A stretch of 64,000 nucleotides of DNA from Antitrichia curtipendula (lineage: Eukaryota > Streptophyta > Bryopsida > Hypnales > Leucodontaceae), in NCBI GenBank assembly GCA_951230915.1, contig OX579633.1:20494574-20558573 (forward strand), written 5' to 3'. The position numbers and the translations under genes were made by a program. Under the pieces are notes generated by a model. The model searched no databases. It saw only the letters and a list, made by a program, of their open reading frames with translations, and was not told the origin of the DNA. Shown here in pieces: positions 22,046 through 34,806 of this stretch (its first letter is position 1; every line of letters begins with the position of its first letter).

Positions 22046-25000
22046 CTGTAAAAACCGAAGAAGTGTTAGAACAGATTTCAAACTGACATTGATAATAAAT
22101 CAAATGTGTAACATATAAGGAAAATGACAAAAACATTAAAATTATACATATTATTTAGCAAATAATGTTAGATGAGGATAGACTTACTCACATGTGAAAC
22201 GAGATTTCTTGACAATGCGTGGAACTTGAACTTCAAGTGTATCATCGTCATCGTCAAGCAATACGTCCGCTGCCGTTGGTTTAGGAACAGGTGGAATTGT
22301 GCGAATCATCGGAGTCAAAACTGCATCAAAGAGGGCTTTGTCTTCCTCAAGTGCAATGATGTGCCTGCCCAAGTTCCGACAAGCATGGATAGAGGCCCCT
22401 AGAGCCAAGTACAACACAAATGAAATTAGAAAGAAGACCTGAACAAGGGCAACAGAGAAAGAAAACAAAAATTATAGACAAGAATCATTTAAGTCATCTA
22501 ATATTACCTGTTGAAGCATTGCAATCCATAATAACATCATTTGGAAATGAACACCGTTGTATCAACATTTGTAGTAATCTAGGATCCTTCTCTCGTGCTC
22601 CTCTCCATGGCCTGGAATTGTTGTCTACAGTCATAGTCTCCAAATTTGTGAAATTATGAAGTACATCGTTAGCCGCAACATCCAAATTTAGTTTTGATAA
22701 ACTTGGTGGACATGGCTGGAATTGAAACTTTGAAGGATCAACTCCAGGCAACTTCCTAACGAACAACATAATTCCAAACCGCTGCGTCTGCAAAAATGTA
22801 GATGTAGAACCAGAAATTAAATTCAAAAAAGTTTAACAGATACAAGGGTTATAAAAATATATACCAGAAGACATGTCAATAAAATAGAAAAAAGAATATT
22901 AATTTGTACTAACACTTGATATGTCAACAAAACGTCTATAAGAAACAGAGAACATCCAAATTTCAAACGATAAAGGAATGTACCGTTCTTCCTGGAGCAA
23001 CAGGTGACGCCAAATGTAAAGCGTTCGTTCCCCACCAATCCTTCGTAGGCTCAAAAGAGTAAGTTATACCGTATTGTACAACGGTAGCCTTTGTAATAGC
23101 CCTCAAAGGATAGATAATGATAACAGCTCCATCATCATGTACATGACCATCACTGAACTCAAAAAACAATTGTAGCCAGTCCGGATCCTCCGCGTTCCAC
23201 TTGGGAATGCTACTTGGAGGCACCGACAAACCAGGGATAGGCAACCCCTCTAGCATGTCTCCAATAATGAGGTCTACACAAGGCTTATTGCTCTTAACTC
23301 CTTTGAACAGGCGTTCTTTGACCTTCTTGTGCTGCAACAGATGTGCAATGGTAAGTACAACAAATAAATGAATTTAAACGAATGGAAATAGAATGTATTC
23401 ATTAAAACAAGTAAAAACGCTCACCATGTCTATGAACTTGAGAATATCGTGGTAGACCTGGGGTAGAGGATCAACCAACACACTCGCAAGAGAATGATTA
23501 ACAATGAATTCATTCATAGAAATATCTGAGTCATTCAAGAATTCGCCGGGTGATGGACCATGCAACATGCCTTCCTCGCTGAGTGAAGCAAAATCTGCAT
23601 CTCTTTTGGTGCCACGTGAACCTGAACCATGATGTTGTGAGACCTCATCTTTAGTGGCCTCATCTGGAATTTGATCTTTTGCCTTCTTCTCCTTGTTCTT
23701 CTTCGGCTCCTTAGCCTCTGCTAACTTCAAGGTCCGTTTCATCAATCTCTCTTTAGCCTTCTCCACTGCTTCGGCATTTTTCAATGCTATCTTTTTATCG
23801 GCCTCCTCTCTTTTCTTGATGGCTTTTGCTTTGGCATCCTCGTCAAGGTCAGCAAATTCTTCATTGTCCACTTCCTTGCTCTGCAAATTTGTAGAAAGCT
23901 TCAGCTTCTGCTCAGTCTCTGGCGTGAACTCAGGCGGACAATCCAAATACCAAGCACCTGTTTTGAGGTGCAAACTGGTCCACAATTGTAATTGCGCCGA
24001 AGAAAACATGCAATGCTCAGAAGAAGCATCCACCCATGTTGACAGAAAAACTGGTAAGTCACGTTTTGCAATGGCTCCTTTCTCTAGCAACTCAAACTTT
24101 AAATACCTGTACCAAGAACCAAAATATGTCAACAAGAAGATATCATGTTCTCCAGACAAGTACTAAATCAACTACTAAATAAAAAATGTGTTAGGTAGTT
24201 TTCATTAAAAAATTACTATTAAGTATTCATATAAACAGCATTAGCTAACTCTACCTACAATCATTGTCTACTTAGCGCCAAGGCCATTCTATAGAATCAG
24301 ATTTAGTCATGGTGATGAATGTGTCCAGAATACAGAAATGTCGGACGATGCTAAGGAATGAATCATCAAGACTGAATGACAAGTTACAAATGACTACAAG
24401 CAATATTGTCTATACCTGAAAAGTACACGTTTGACGACCAAGTCCGTGCCCTTGCGCTTCTTAAAGTCATCGTTCTTTCTGAAGCCGTCATCGCTTTTGG
24501 AATCCCCCTTGGAATTCCCCTTCAAATGCCCCAAGAAAGCTTTGTCCCAAACACGGACCCTCCACCCTTCAAGATAATCTGAAAAAGTATCTGGCTCTTT
24601 GGGAGTATCCATATTCAATGGCAATTTGTCCTTCCTCACTATCTCCTCAAACATTTCAGACCCCAACTCATCAATCTGTTAAACAAATATAAATAAGATG
24701 TCAGCTACAAATAAATTATTTTAGCTCCAGAAAGCAACATGCAGAACTAGAACAGAATAACAGAATACCCAATATAACGAGGTAGATTAGAAATACTTAC
24801 CGCAGCATATCAGCACGCCTTAGCCAAAAAAGACCTCAACTCATTCTCTGCAACTAGCTTTGATGGAAACCAAAGTGCCTTCCTTGTTTCTTTTGAATTA
24901 TTCCACCACTGAAGCCACCGGACTTTATGCTCACTACTGACATTGGAAGTTGCAATCGATTGCAACTTCTCTAATGTCATTTCGGGACTGATATTCTTAG

Positions 25001-28000
25001 TCCAGTGGCGCTCAATCTGAAGCACAAAAAAAAGGACTTCAAACAATGAAAAAATGGAATTAAAAGCCACGAAAATTGAAGAGAACAAGCAATAACAAGA
25101 GTTAGTGAATAGGAACATACCTCTTTAAGGAATCCACTCCCAAGCTGGGGATTGGCCACCGCTGTTAATTTGCCCAACTTCTGACCTAAGCGAGCTGTTG
25201 CGTCCTTGGTGGCAACCTTCATGGTGGCCAAAATGGCTTCTGGGGATTGATCTTCTTCATCAGTATCCTCTTTGTATTGTCTAACTGCAGCATCAGTTGC
25301 TGCAGCTATCTCGTACTACACAGAAATAAAAAATATTAGTAGTACTTCATAAATTGATTCAAGAAACAGAAATATAAGGATTTGTGGCAAGTGAGGAACA
25401 TTACCCGAAAAATGAAGGCAGTAAAGACTTCCACGGACATCGAGTACCAACTTTTTCGTGTGATCTGGGTGCATTGGGCCATATCCGAGGTACTCAAGTG
25501 CTCCGCAAACATATGTATCGGCAGCACTCCATACTTTTGAACACAGTACAACGTGTGTACCAAATTCGTTTTGATAAACGAATTCTCTGTCTGCCTGCAA
25601 GCCGAAAGGATAAGGAATGAAAATTATGAAAGAACATAAGGAAACCTCCAAACAAGAATAATAAAAAACTAGATCAATTGATGATCTTACTGGTTGATGT
25701 TGTGCATGGCGTGCATGACTTCGGCAACTTTCCCTTTCGTCTCCAAAACAATGGAATCTACCAAGATGTGCCAATCTCGATCGGTGCCATGGTACTTCTC
25801 AATGTAGAAAGACCACGCCATCAATCTGTGGTTTCCATCACAAACAAAAAACTTCAAATTCTGAAAGCTCTCCAACCCTGGAGTTGCAATGAGATAGGCA
25901 CTGAAGATGTCATTTTCTGCCCTCCATAGTGGCCCCCATGTCTCCTTCTCAGCATCAGAGACTTGTTCCATTTCTCCTTGCTCGTTCGTTACAGATACAT
26001 AAAATACATTTGATCCATCTCGGTATCCATGCACGAACTCCTGCTGTAGTCTAGTAAGGTCGCATTGTAGAGTTGCACGGATCATGGGCATAGCCTTCAG
26101 ACGACACAATGGGATTCTCAAACGAGAGATTGAATTCGGCTTCAATCTCAAAGAAGATATCGACACAACAGAATTGACTTTCTGTGCCTTCCGGAAGTTG
26201 TCCTCAGTAGTAAAATCCGTCTCTTTGTTCCCATCATTTATTACAGAAAAAGTCTTCTCTTGCTCAGCATCTTCACCAACGTTCTCTGCCTCCATAGTCG
26301 GAGATTGTAAATCAATAGATTTCCCTTCCCCCTCCTGTCACATACAAGCATTATGTATGAGAAATGATTACCATTACTTGAAGGAGTCATATGATTCAAA
26401 AATCATGGGAATTCATAAGAATCATGGGAATTTGCCGCAAGCAGAAGGACCATCGACCCCGAGACCACAACCGGGGCAAATAGAAAAAAAAATTCTCCGC
26501 GCACTTAAGGTCCATCGGCCCCGAGACCTCAACTGTAGGGAGGACAAACGGAAATTTGCCGCGCGCTGAAGGTCACACGGCCCCGAGACCACAACGGTGG
26601 GGCGGACAGAAAAAATTCGCTGCGCGCTCAAGAATCCTCGGCCCCGAGACCACAACCCTGGGGCAAATAAAAAATGAAATTCGTTGAGCGCTAAAGATCC
26701 CTCGGCCCCGCGATCACAACGCTGGGCAAATAAAAAATGAAATTCGTTGCGCGCTCATGAACCCTCGACCCTGAGACCACAACCCTGGGGCAAATAAAAA
26801 ATGAAATTTGTTGAGCGCTAAAGATCCCTCGACCCCGCGATCACAACGCTGGGCAAATAAAAAATGAAATTCGTTGCGCGCTCATGAACCCTCGACCCCA
26901 AGACCACAACCCTGGGGCAAATAAAAAATGAAACTCGTTGCGAGCTAAAGATCCCTCGGCCCCGCGACCACAACCCTGGGGTAAATAAAAAACTGAAATT
27001 CGTTGCGCGCTCATGATCCCTCGGCCCCGCGACCACAACGCTAGGCAAATAAAAAATGAAATTCGTTGCGCGCTCATGATCCCTCGACCCCGCAACCACA
27101 ACGCTGGTGCAAATAAAAAATGAAACTCGTTGCGATCCAAAGATCCCTCGGCCCCGCGACCACAACGCTGGGCAAATAAAAAATGAAATTCGTTGCGCGC
27201 TTATGATCCCTCGGCCCCGCGACCTCAACGCTAGGGCAAATGAAAAAGGAAATTCTCCGCGCGTTGAAGGTCCCTCGGCCCGGAGACCATAATCCTGGGG
27301 CAAATGAAAAAGGAAATTCTCTGCGCACTTAAGGTCTGTCGGCCCCGAGACCTCAACTGTGGGGAGGACAAAAGGAAATTTGCCGCGCACTGAAGGTCAC
27401 ACGGCCCCGAGATCACAACAGTGGGACGGTTTTTATTAATTCGCTGCGCGCTCAAGAACCCTCGGCCCCGAGACCACAACCCTAGGCAAATAAAATAGGA
27501 AATTCGTTGCGCGCTCATGAACCCTCGACCCCGAGACCACAACCCTGGAGCAAATAAAAAATGAAACTCGTTGCGAGCTAAAGATCCCTTGGCCCCGCGA
27601 CCACAACCCTGGGCCAAATAAAAAAGGAAATTCTCCGCGAGCAGAACGCCCATCGGCCCCGAGACCTCAACTGTGGGCAGGACAAATGGAAATCCGCCGC
27701 GCGCTCATGAACCCTCGACCCCGAGACCACAACCCTGGGGCAAATAAAAAATGAAACTCGTTGCGAGCTAAAGATCCCTCGGCCCCGCGACCACAACCCT
27801 GGGCCAAATAAAAAATGAAATTCGTTGCGCGCTAAAGATCCCTCGGCCCCGCCACCACAACCCTGGGCCAAATAAAAAAGGAAATTCTCCGCGAGCAGAA
27901 CGCCCATCGGCCCCGAGACCTCAAATGTGGGTAGGACAAATGGAAATCCGTCGCGCGCTCAAGAACCCTCGGCCCCGCGACCACAACCCTGGGGCAAATA

Positions 28001-28463
28001 AAACTTTGAAATCGTTGCGCGCACAGGGTACCTCGGGTCCGAGGCCATATCGGTGGGTTACCAGTTCAAGAATCAGCCGCGCGGGTGAGGTCCCTCGGCT
28101 CTGAGGCTATTCTGTCAAGGCGCAAGATAATCCCCGTGTGATAATAGGTTTCCGACTTGGTAAGGGTCTCTCGTCACCGAATTGGGAATTTCTTGAGTCG
28201 GATGCGCGATCGGCAATTCTTCTCTTGATGCGGTTTGGCTCCCTTGGATGCTTGACCGGCATGGCTGCCCGTTTATGCGGCTTGGCTCCCGTGAAAACAT
28301 CCGTCGAAGTAAGACTACACAGAGAGTTTATAACCTGTACTTCTGATGAGGGGTTCTTGGCCGCGTGATCCTGAAGTCCCTGATCCTCATTACTTCCGCT
28401 TCCACCTCCGTCGCCGCGTTGCTCTCCAAGCGCCGCACTGCTCGTCGCGGACCTTCTAGCCAT
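22041..28463 (-). CDS. ParB/sulfiredoxin-like domain fused to DNA-methyltransferase-like domain (ten or more exons)
   Basis: Exons by splice sites: 28463-28335, 26334-25691, 25594-25405, 25315-25121, 25016-24801, 24675-24416, 24106-23425, 23331-22984, 22787-22508, 22398-22192, then a spliced stop at 22041. All introns are GT-AG and every junction keeps phase, giving about 1050 residues. Residues 105-275 resemble ParB/Srx: an IPLCRLK strand, then the FFVCDGNHRLMAW motif (DGNHR 209-213), then an MHNINQ segment. Residues 600-680 are Lys/Glu-rich coiled coil. Residues 790-1005 resemble a beta-class amino-methyltransferase: VDLIIGD at 791, GAVIIIYP, KDPRLLQMLI, the SAM-loop-like DCNASTG at 976-982, and GRHIIALEED at 992. 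At the place of the catalytic DPPY the sequence reads DMLEG, so activity is doubtful. Codon 69 of exon 5 is TGA (24812-24810). Expected nuclear, DNA-bound role; function unknown. Confidence 0.75.
26425..28110. repeat. Tandem array 1: about 27 units of about 62 bp with CTCGG..CCGAG core
   Basis: Occupies most of intron 1 of the ParB-methyltransferase-like gene. Each unit reads roughly GTTGCGCGCTCATGA, CCCTCGGCCCCGAG, ACCACAACCCTGGGGC, then AAATAAAAAATGAAATTC. The centre is an inverted repeat CTCGG-CC-CCGAG, with variants such as CTCGGCCCCGCG and a perfect CCTCGG-GT-CCGAGG at about 28031-28044. Units vary by subtype and some subtypes alternate, implying block duplications. Open frames across it are by-products of the repeat. 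Confidence 0.92.
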
Positions 28464-29047
28464 TGTTCCGTCACCCTAATCCAGGAACAAAACCCTAGAT
28501 TAGTTCAAGTTAGTGCGATGTTTAGCAAATGGAAATGACGGAGTTCTGTAAGGTATTCCACATCATCACATACCTACAATTCGAGGTCAGAAGTCCTCTT
28601 CTAGAACGACAACAACATCCAACTTGCTGCGAGACGAGCACTCTCAGGAAGTGCGAGGGACGTCGATAGTTGCTGCAGTGGTTTAGGTTCCAAGTGTTCC
28701 CCTGTGCCGAGATGGTCATACGGTGTTTATATGTAGAATCCTCTCGAATGCTAATACTATATTGGTGAATTCTTATTTTGGACAAGACAGAAGCGCATGT
28801 GAAAAAATCATACGCCCTTCAGTTTATTTACATTAATCGCATCATGTGTTCTTATTGTTAATGTCAAAACGTGCCACTTACAAATTGTTCGAATTTGTTT
28901 CTTCATAACAAGAGAATAATACTTCACTTTTAGTATTATTGACACACTACATAGCACAAGGCACACTCCTAAATTATCCCTTAGAGTTGTTTGGTACTAT
29001 AAAACTATTCAATACAGTAATCAGCTTTGGATTATTAAGTAATATTA
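28464..29047. promoter_or_regulatory. Upstream region of the ParB-methyltransferase-like gene
   Basis: On the minus strand CTAGGGTTTT lies about 35 bases before the ATG at 28463, a telo-box (AAACCCTA) of the sort common in plant promoters and leaders. This supports the chosen start. No other gene is convincing in this stretch. Confidence 0.5.
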
Positions 29048-29095
29048 CTATCGATTAGAATATTTGAAATGAAAAACACCTGATGATAAACTTAC

Positions 29096-29374
29096 ACTAG
29101 ATTTTGACATGTATCCCTCAGTTGATAACTCCAGCAGCTGCACTGTATTGATCAATTCTTCTTGTATGCTTCTTTCATTCTTGACACAAACATTCGCATT
29201 GACGATGCAATTCAGCATTGCAAGGGTCTCCTTTTCCACTACAACACTCTTCTCTCGTACAGCCTGTGCCCGTTGTAACTCCTTTCGGGAAGAACATAGA
29301 AGCTTTCTTTTCTTCTTTCGCTTCTGCAGATTGTATTGGGAACCACTCTCTCCTGTACCATTTTCAGTATGCAT
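29096..29374 (-). CDS. Possible first exon of a small third gene, basic coiled-coil protein
   Basis: ATG at 29374 opens 93 codons ending at a strong donor (GTAAGT at 29095). The product starts with a basic patch (QKRKKKRKLL, possible nuclear signal) followed by a heptad-like helical stretch (ERSIQEELINTVQLLELS). No downstream exon was identified before the telo-box of the next gene. It may be an upstream exon of the ParB gene, a separate small gene, or chance. No family is recognised. Confidence 0.4.
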
Positions 29375-30565
29375 GAGACTAACGGATCATACTACACAAA
29401 AAATCTATAGAGGGTAATGACATAGAAAAATAAGTCCACAATCCCAAAAGCACATGTCACTATTTTCAACGTATATGACTATAAGCAAGACTTCTAAATC
29501 TACTACGTCATGTCTTCACAGCAATGGCTATACATGAGCTCCTTCCATCATTTTATACTGTATCATATAATCTTGGGTGTGGAAATTCAAATTTGAAAGT
29601 TTGCTTCAGTACGCATAGATATAATGTCTTTAAATATTTGAAGGATCCTATGTCCTAACTATGAAGTACTCTATTATGGCACATAATAGAGGAAAATTAA
29701 TTGATTAAATACTGTTTTATACTCGCTGGAATTTGATTTTAAGTTAATGGTTTAAACCACTATGATAATAGGTGGTCATTCTAATTAGATTGCCGTAATT
29801 CATACCTGTACATATGGAGGGGGATACAAATTTGTGAACTACATCTTAATCTGGTGGGACAATCTATACCATACACATGGCTCATGATTAAATATATCAT
29901 GGTACAATAGCATATAATATTTATATAGCATGGATTGTCAATAAATTAGCATCCTAAATTAAATTTCACTATTTTCTGTACAGAACCATTATGATTTTCT
30001 AAGAATTGGTTTATGATCTCCTAGTTCATCATGAAATTTTATTCTATCTAAATCTTTTACACCTTCATTATATTTATGTAGATTCACCATGGATCCGTTT
30101 TATAATCCCTCCTTAATGAGTCTTTATTATATGTATACGTTAGAATTACTCTTGTTTTATGGTAAAAGGATTGTTATGTGGAAAAAAATGGGGGTACTTA
30201 ACTTCACCATATTCATAAATTATGCCGGATCTTAATGGATCCGAGATCTACAACAAAGAAATCTTGCTACATCAATTGCATTACACATGTAGTTATGTAT
30301 TCGTTTAGAATAACGGCTCTTTCTCAGTGAATTATATTTTGACAATCAATTGAATAGGTCATATTTATATTTAAAATAGATGTTCACATTTAATATTATC
30401 TTTCGCATATTTTGCACACTATAAGAACCCTTTATTGTATCCATGCAATGATTCGTCATCTGCTTATATATCGTATTGATGTTAATTCAATCCATCTCTA
30501 TTCTCTAATCTTTACTAACTTCCTCTCGCACGCGTCTCATTGTTGATGTGCCTCCTTTTCACTCA
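29375..30565. promoter_or_regulatory. Intergenic region upstream of the transposase
   Basis: AT-rich, with no open frame of interest. It lies between the divergent transcription units and must hold the transposase promoter. No single TATA box stands out among many AT-rich candidates. Confidence 0.4.
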
Positions 30566-33500
30566 ATGGCGTCCATTCGAGCGGATGGCCATGAGATTCC
30601 AAAAGTTCTTCCTCTTGGGCCAGATGGATATGCTCTAGTGTCTTTACACCTTCTTCATGTCCGATATGGTTTCATCCAATCTAGTGTATATGTTGAAGAA
30701 GAGGTCATGTCTGATTCTGGGCACTTGAAGGAGTACGTCCACATGCTTAAGTTAGAACACGAAGACGGTCATGTGTGGCACCTTCGCCAAGGTCGCTATA
30801 GAGCTTATGGGTTGATGTCTCCCATATTAGATGCTGCTACACAATTTCAACCTCGGCAGTCTGACCCTTCTACCGTCAACAAGCCTCCTGTTCAGCATAC
30901 CACTAGTATTTCTACAGATGGAGACCATGTTACGATTGCTAGTACACCAATTCCACTCACACGTATAAAGCAAGAAGTCTTGAACCCCATCATAGATCTT
31001 TCTAGTGAATCAGAGGGAGAGTCTCCTAGCCAGCCAAATATTCAAGCGTCTTTGCCTAATAGAGTCCCAGATGATGTTATCAGGACCTCTTCTGGTATAT
31101 ATCAAACGCCAACGAGTAGTCCTTCTTTGTCGACGCATTCCCGCCCACCAATATATCTAACTAGTACAACTATCGTTAAGTATAGTTGATTGCCTGCGAA
31201 ATCTCGCATCAATTCGGAAGTCCAGGAACAAAATTGCTGCATTAGATTACAATTCGTTGATCCACCACAAAGTGCAGTATCTTCCTCCCAACTTTGATAG
31301 AGACGTGATATTTGAATTGCCTTCACTTCATGTTTCTTCTTCATCATCTTCTGCTGGAAATTTACATGGGATGGATAAAAAATTCGATGGTCATGCTTGG
31401 TGTCGGACCATGACATCCAATATCCACAACCAAAATGGTTTGAAGTTTAGGAAATCCTCATGTGCAGGCCATCTAGTATGTAACAATTTTGAATGTGATT
31501 ATTTAAAGCGATTCTCAAAGCGCAACGAGACGGAGTGGTGTGGTTATACTAACGTTCCATTCAATATTGGCGCTAATCCTCCAAAGGATTCTTCTCTTCT
31601 CTGCAAGATTTACAAATGTCCGCCGCATTGCATTAGTATTTGTTATGCTAGAATATATTACATCTACAGCGACACTGCTCTAATGACCCGAGCGTGCATT
31701 CATCTAGGCAATCATACGCATCCTGTAGCTTCTGGAATATGTAGAGAGGCTGTAGATACTATTTCAGGTCTCATTGCCTGTGAGGTTGCCAAATCCCCGA
31801 CTGCAACTAACTCAGCCATTGCCATGGCAGCAAGTAAGCATTTTCTAGACAACCAGCTCATACACGAAGGTGAAGGTCCCAAGGAGATGTTGCACGGCAA
31901 GTTGTTAGAGGATGTCATGGATAGGTTCCAGAGACTAAGTTCACCAAATATCCGTAACATCATATCTTCGTTTCGTAGCACAGGCAACAATGGAGTCATA
32001 GATAGCATCATGAATATGAAACGGAATTTGAAGTTCGAATACATTCATGATAGTGTGTTCCCTGGACAAGGAAAAGAGAAGGTATACTTATTCAAAATGT
32101 TGGTAGAAGGGCCTGGTAGTGGAGTGGACTTAATAAGGCGCATGCAACCGAGTGGAGACCTAGAAAACGCATGGCTCATGTTCGACCGTGTCAAATGTGT
32201 GAAGGATTGGATGACAATGGCGTGCCATGTTTATGATACCGATTACAAAAAGGTGATGACAATTGCTGTTTGTGACATGCAATCTGAGGACACCGAGATT
32301 CAAAGCATCATGTGGAGGTTATTAAATGATGTCATGAAACGCAATGGTGTGCCGAATCCGAACTTCAAGGGCTTCATGGCTGATAGTACACAAGCAAATT
32401 GGAACGCCGTCCGCATTGTGTATGGTTCAGGGGATTCCAAGATAGAGATGGTAAACCATGAGCGAACTTGTCTCTTGCATTGGAGTACGTCGTTGCATCG
32501 CCATACACAGAAGCTCATCAAACCAGATTTACAACACCAACATACTCGTCTTTGCAAGCAATATAAAGATTCAAAGACTATGGAGGAAGCTGAGACGCGG
32601 TACCTAGCAATTCGTTCTTGGTGGCTTTCATCTGAAGCAGCCTCAGAAGATGCTCTGCGTGAATTGGAGTTGTGGCTTGCATTTTGGCACTTCCGGTATC
32701 GCCAATGGGGTGGCTTCATGCAAATGGTATTTTAATCAATCCTTGTTTTCTGTACTATATCTTCCGTTTGGTTGCACTTGCATTCCATATTGCCTTCTAT
32801 AGAGCTGAACTTGTATATATTGTCTTACATAAGGATTTAAACCAGATAAATGGAATTTTTATCAATATGCCTAGTAGGTGGCTTTGCCCTCGGCGTCGAA
32901 GGGAGATTTTGCCATTGGTGCCGAGGGAAAACTTTGATATCAATGCCTCTGGCAAACTTTAAGTTTCAATCTTGAGAGAAAACTTTGCCCTCGGTGCCGA
33001 GGGAAAACTTTGATATCAATGCCTCTGGCAAACTTCAGGTTTCAATCTTGAGAGAAAACTTTGCCCTCGGTGCCGAGGGGAAACTTTAATATCAATGCCT
33101 CTGGCAAACTTCAAGTTTCAATCTTCAAAGATAACTTTGCCCTCAGTGCCGAGGAGAAACTTTGATATCAATGCCTCTGCCAAACTTTGAGTTCCAATCT
33201 TGAGAGAAAACTTTGCCCTCGGCTTCGAGGAGAGATTTTGACCTTCGATCGAAGGAGAGACTTTGACCTTGACTCCAAGGGGATACTTTGTCTCGTATCG
33301 ATCAAATCAAATTTGTGGTGGTATGCTTATATCAAAATTGTGTCTTCAAATTTTTGGATGATTGCATTTTGACCTTAAGATACATTTGTTTTTCTTTAGG
33401 ACTTGAACCTTGAGGAGATGGCAGACATGCCATCATGCAACTTGTCCGAAACAGTACATAATAGATGGTTGCAACAATCGGGTAATCGAGGTAAGGATTT

Positions 33501-34806
33501 GTTTGCGGCCACATCTGATGATTGCATTCGAGCATTTATGCAAATGACAAATTATCAAGCTTTCTTAAACGGCACGACATCAAGGTCAGGGCCATCAAAA
33601 GAAGAATTGAAGTTAAGAGGTGCGAGACGTAGTGGGGACCCAAAGAAGATTGTAGAGGCGTTGAATGGACTTCCTGGCTTAAGTAACGTTGGAACACGTG
33701 TTCCACATTTGGAAGGCAAAGAGGTGTTTGGGAGTAGTAAACGCAAGCTTGACGTTCCTATTGGTTCTGATGGTGATTCTCATCGTCCGGACAAGGTCAA
33801 CTTTTCTCAACCACGTGTGCAAAGACGATCTACTTCTACATCCACCGTTCCTTGCGCTGAACTTGACATCTCGATTTGCTCGACACATGTACCACACGTC
33901 ACAACTGCAATGGAGAGTGACTGTGACACTTCACAATGGCGTATTGCAAGACTGCCTCATAAATCTAGCTGCAAATGCCATGCCCAACAGAAAGGTACAA
34001 ATATCCGTTGCGTTGCCAAAATTGCAAAGGGATCTAAAGGCACTCCAGCTCCAACGTATCGTGGTCGGAAAAAACAATATGGTGGGAATAAGGAGATCAT
34101 GACTGACTTCTGGTTTTGTCCGGACGATATTGAAAGATGTGTACGAGGCTCTAAGCGTGCTTGGGTAATTGATTGGCCTCAAGTACCAGACGTTTGGCCT
34201 GTACTAAGTGATACTAGTTTGACCCGCCAAGAAACACTATTGTTGCAAGAAGCTGGCTTTCAACTCCAAGAACAACCTCCTATGTCACCTCGATGTTTGT
34301 TCAGGATGTCAAATGTTTTCACAGCGATCCTTTACGATCAACCTAGCCCTTTGCATGCGGATTCATATCCATCAACTCGAAGGAGCAAGGCGATTCGCCG
34401 TATTGCGAATGCTCCCACTACAGAGCATTGTAATAAATGGGAAAGTGCTGGTAATGTGAAAGGAATGATCTTAGGGGTAACCATGCTCCCCTTTCCTGGC
34501 CTTGGAGCCATAATCTCCCTTCAGTCTGGAACAGAGCCCTCACAAAAGGTTTATAGAATCACACTTGGCATGTACTCCGAGTGTACTTGTCCTAATTTTG
34601 TAGACATGGCCGTTTCAGCAATTGGAGGCCGCCATCAGTACGTGAGTTGCAAGCATCTTTACTATTTATTCCGTTATTTTTGCAAAATGAATCTGATAGA
34701 GGATAAGTTTATACATTCTCCAAGCTTCAGCTTCAATGAAGTGAAGCTCCTTCTTATTAGGGCTGGTATCATCAAGACTTTAACTGAGAATCTTGAACAT
34801 GCCTAG
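30566..34806 (+). CDS. Mutator-like transposase with SWIM zinc finger (three exons)
   Basis: Suggested exons 30566-31094, 31246-32726 and 33400-34806, about 1138 residues. The second intron (32727-33399) has clear GT and TTTCTTTAG sites and keeps phase 0; the first is chosen because it restores the frame. After a Ser/Pro-rich N-terminus come Cys/His clusters ending GNHTHPV, like the WRKY-GCM1-type DNA-binding region of Mutator transposases. The catalytic part has YDTDYKK and FMADSTQANW as likely first and second Asp, then the CLLHW (CxxH) motif typical between the second Asp and the Glu. The C-terminus has a SWIM finger, CTC then CKH 17 residues later. It should cut and join the element's ends in the nucleus. 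The frame looks intact, so it may be active. Confidence 0.8.
32887..33275. repeat. Tandem array 2: palindromes CCCTCGG-TG-CCGAGGG at 76 bp spacing
   Basis: Lies in the second transposase intron. Palindromes start at 32912, 32988, 33064, 33140 and 33216, exactly 76 bp apart; 32988-33003 and 33064-33079 have perfect 7 bp arms. The flanks add worn or alternative palindromes: 32887, then CCTTCGATCGAAGG (perfect, near 33242) and CCTTGACTCCAAGG. The core CTCGG-NN-CCGAG is the same as in array 1, while the rest of the unit is unrelated. Confidence 0.9.

Noticed and set aside
26422..27907. Several 75-190 codon frames on the minus strand over array 1
   Set aside because: They repeat a roughly 20-residue phrase because the unit length allows open frames; this is a product of the tandem repeat inside an intron, not a protein.
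26425..28110. CRISPR-like array
   Set aside because: Units are contiguous and similar over their full length with no unique spacers, in an intron of a plant gene.
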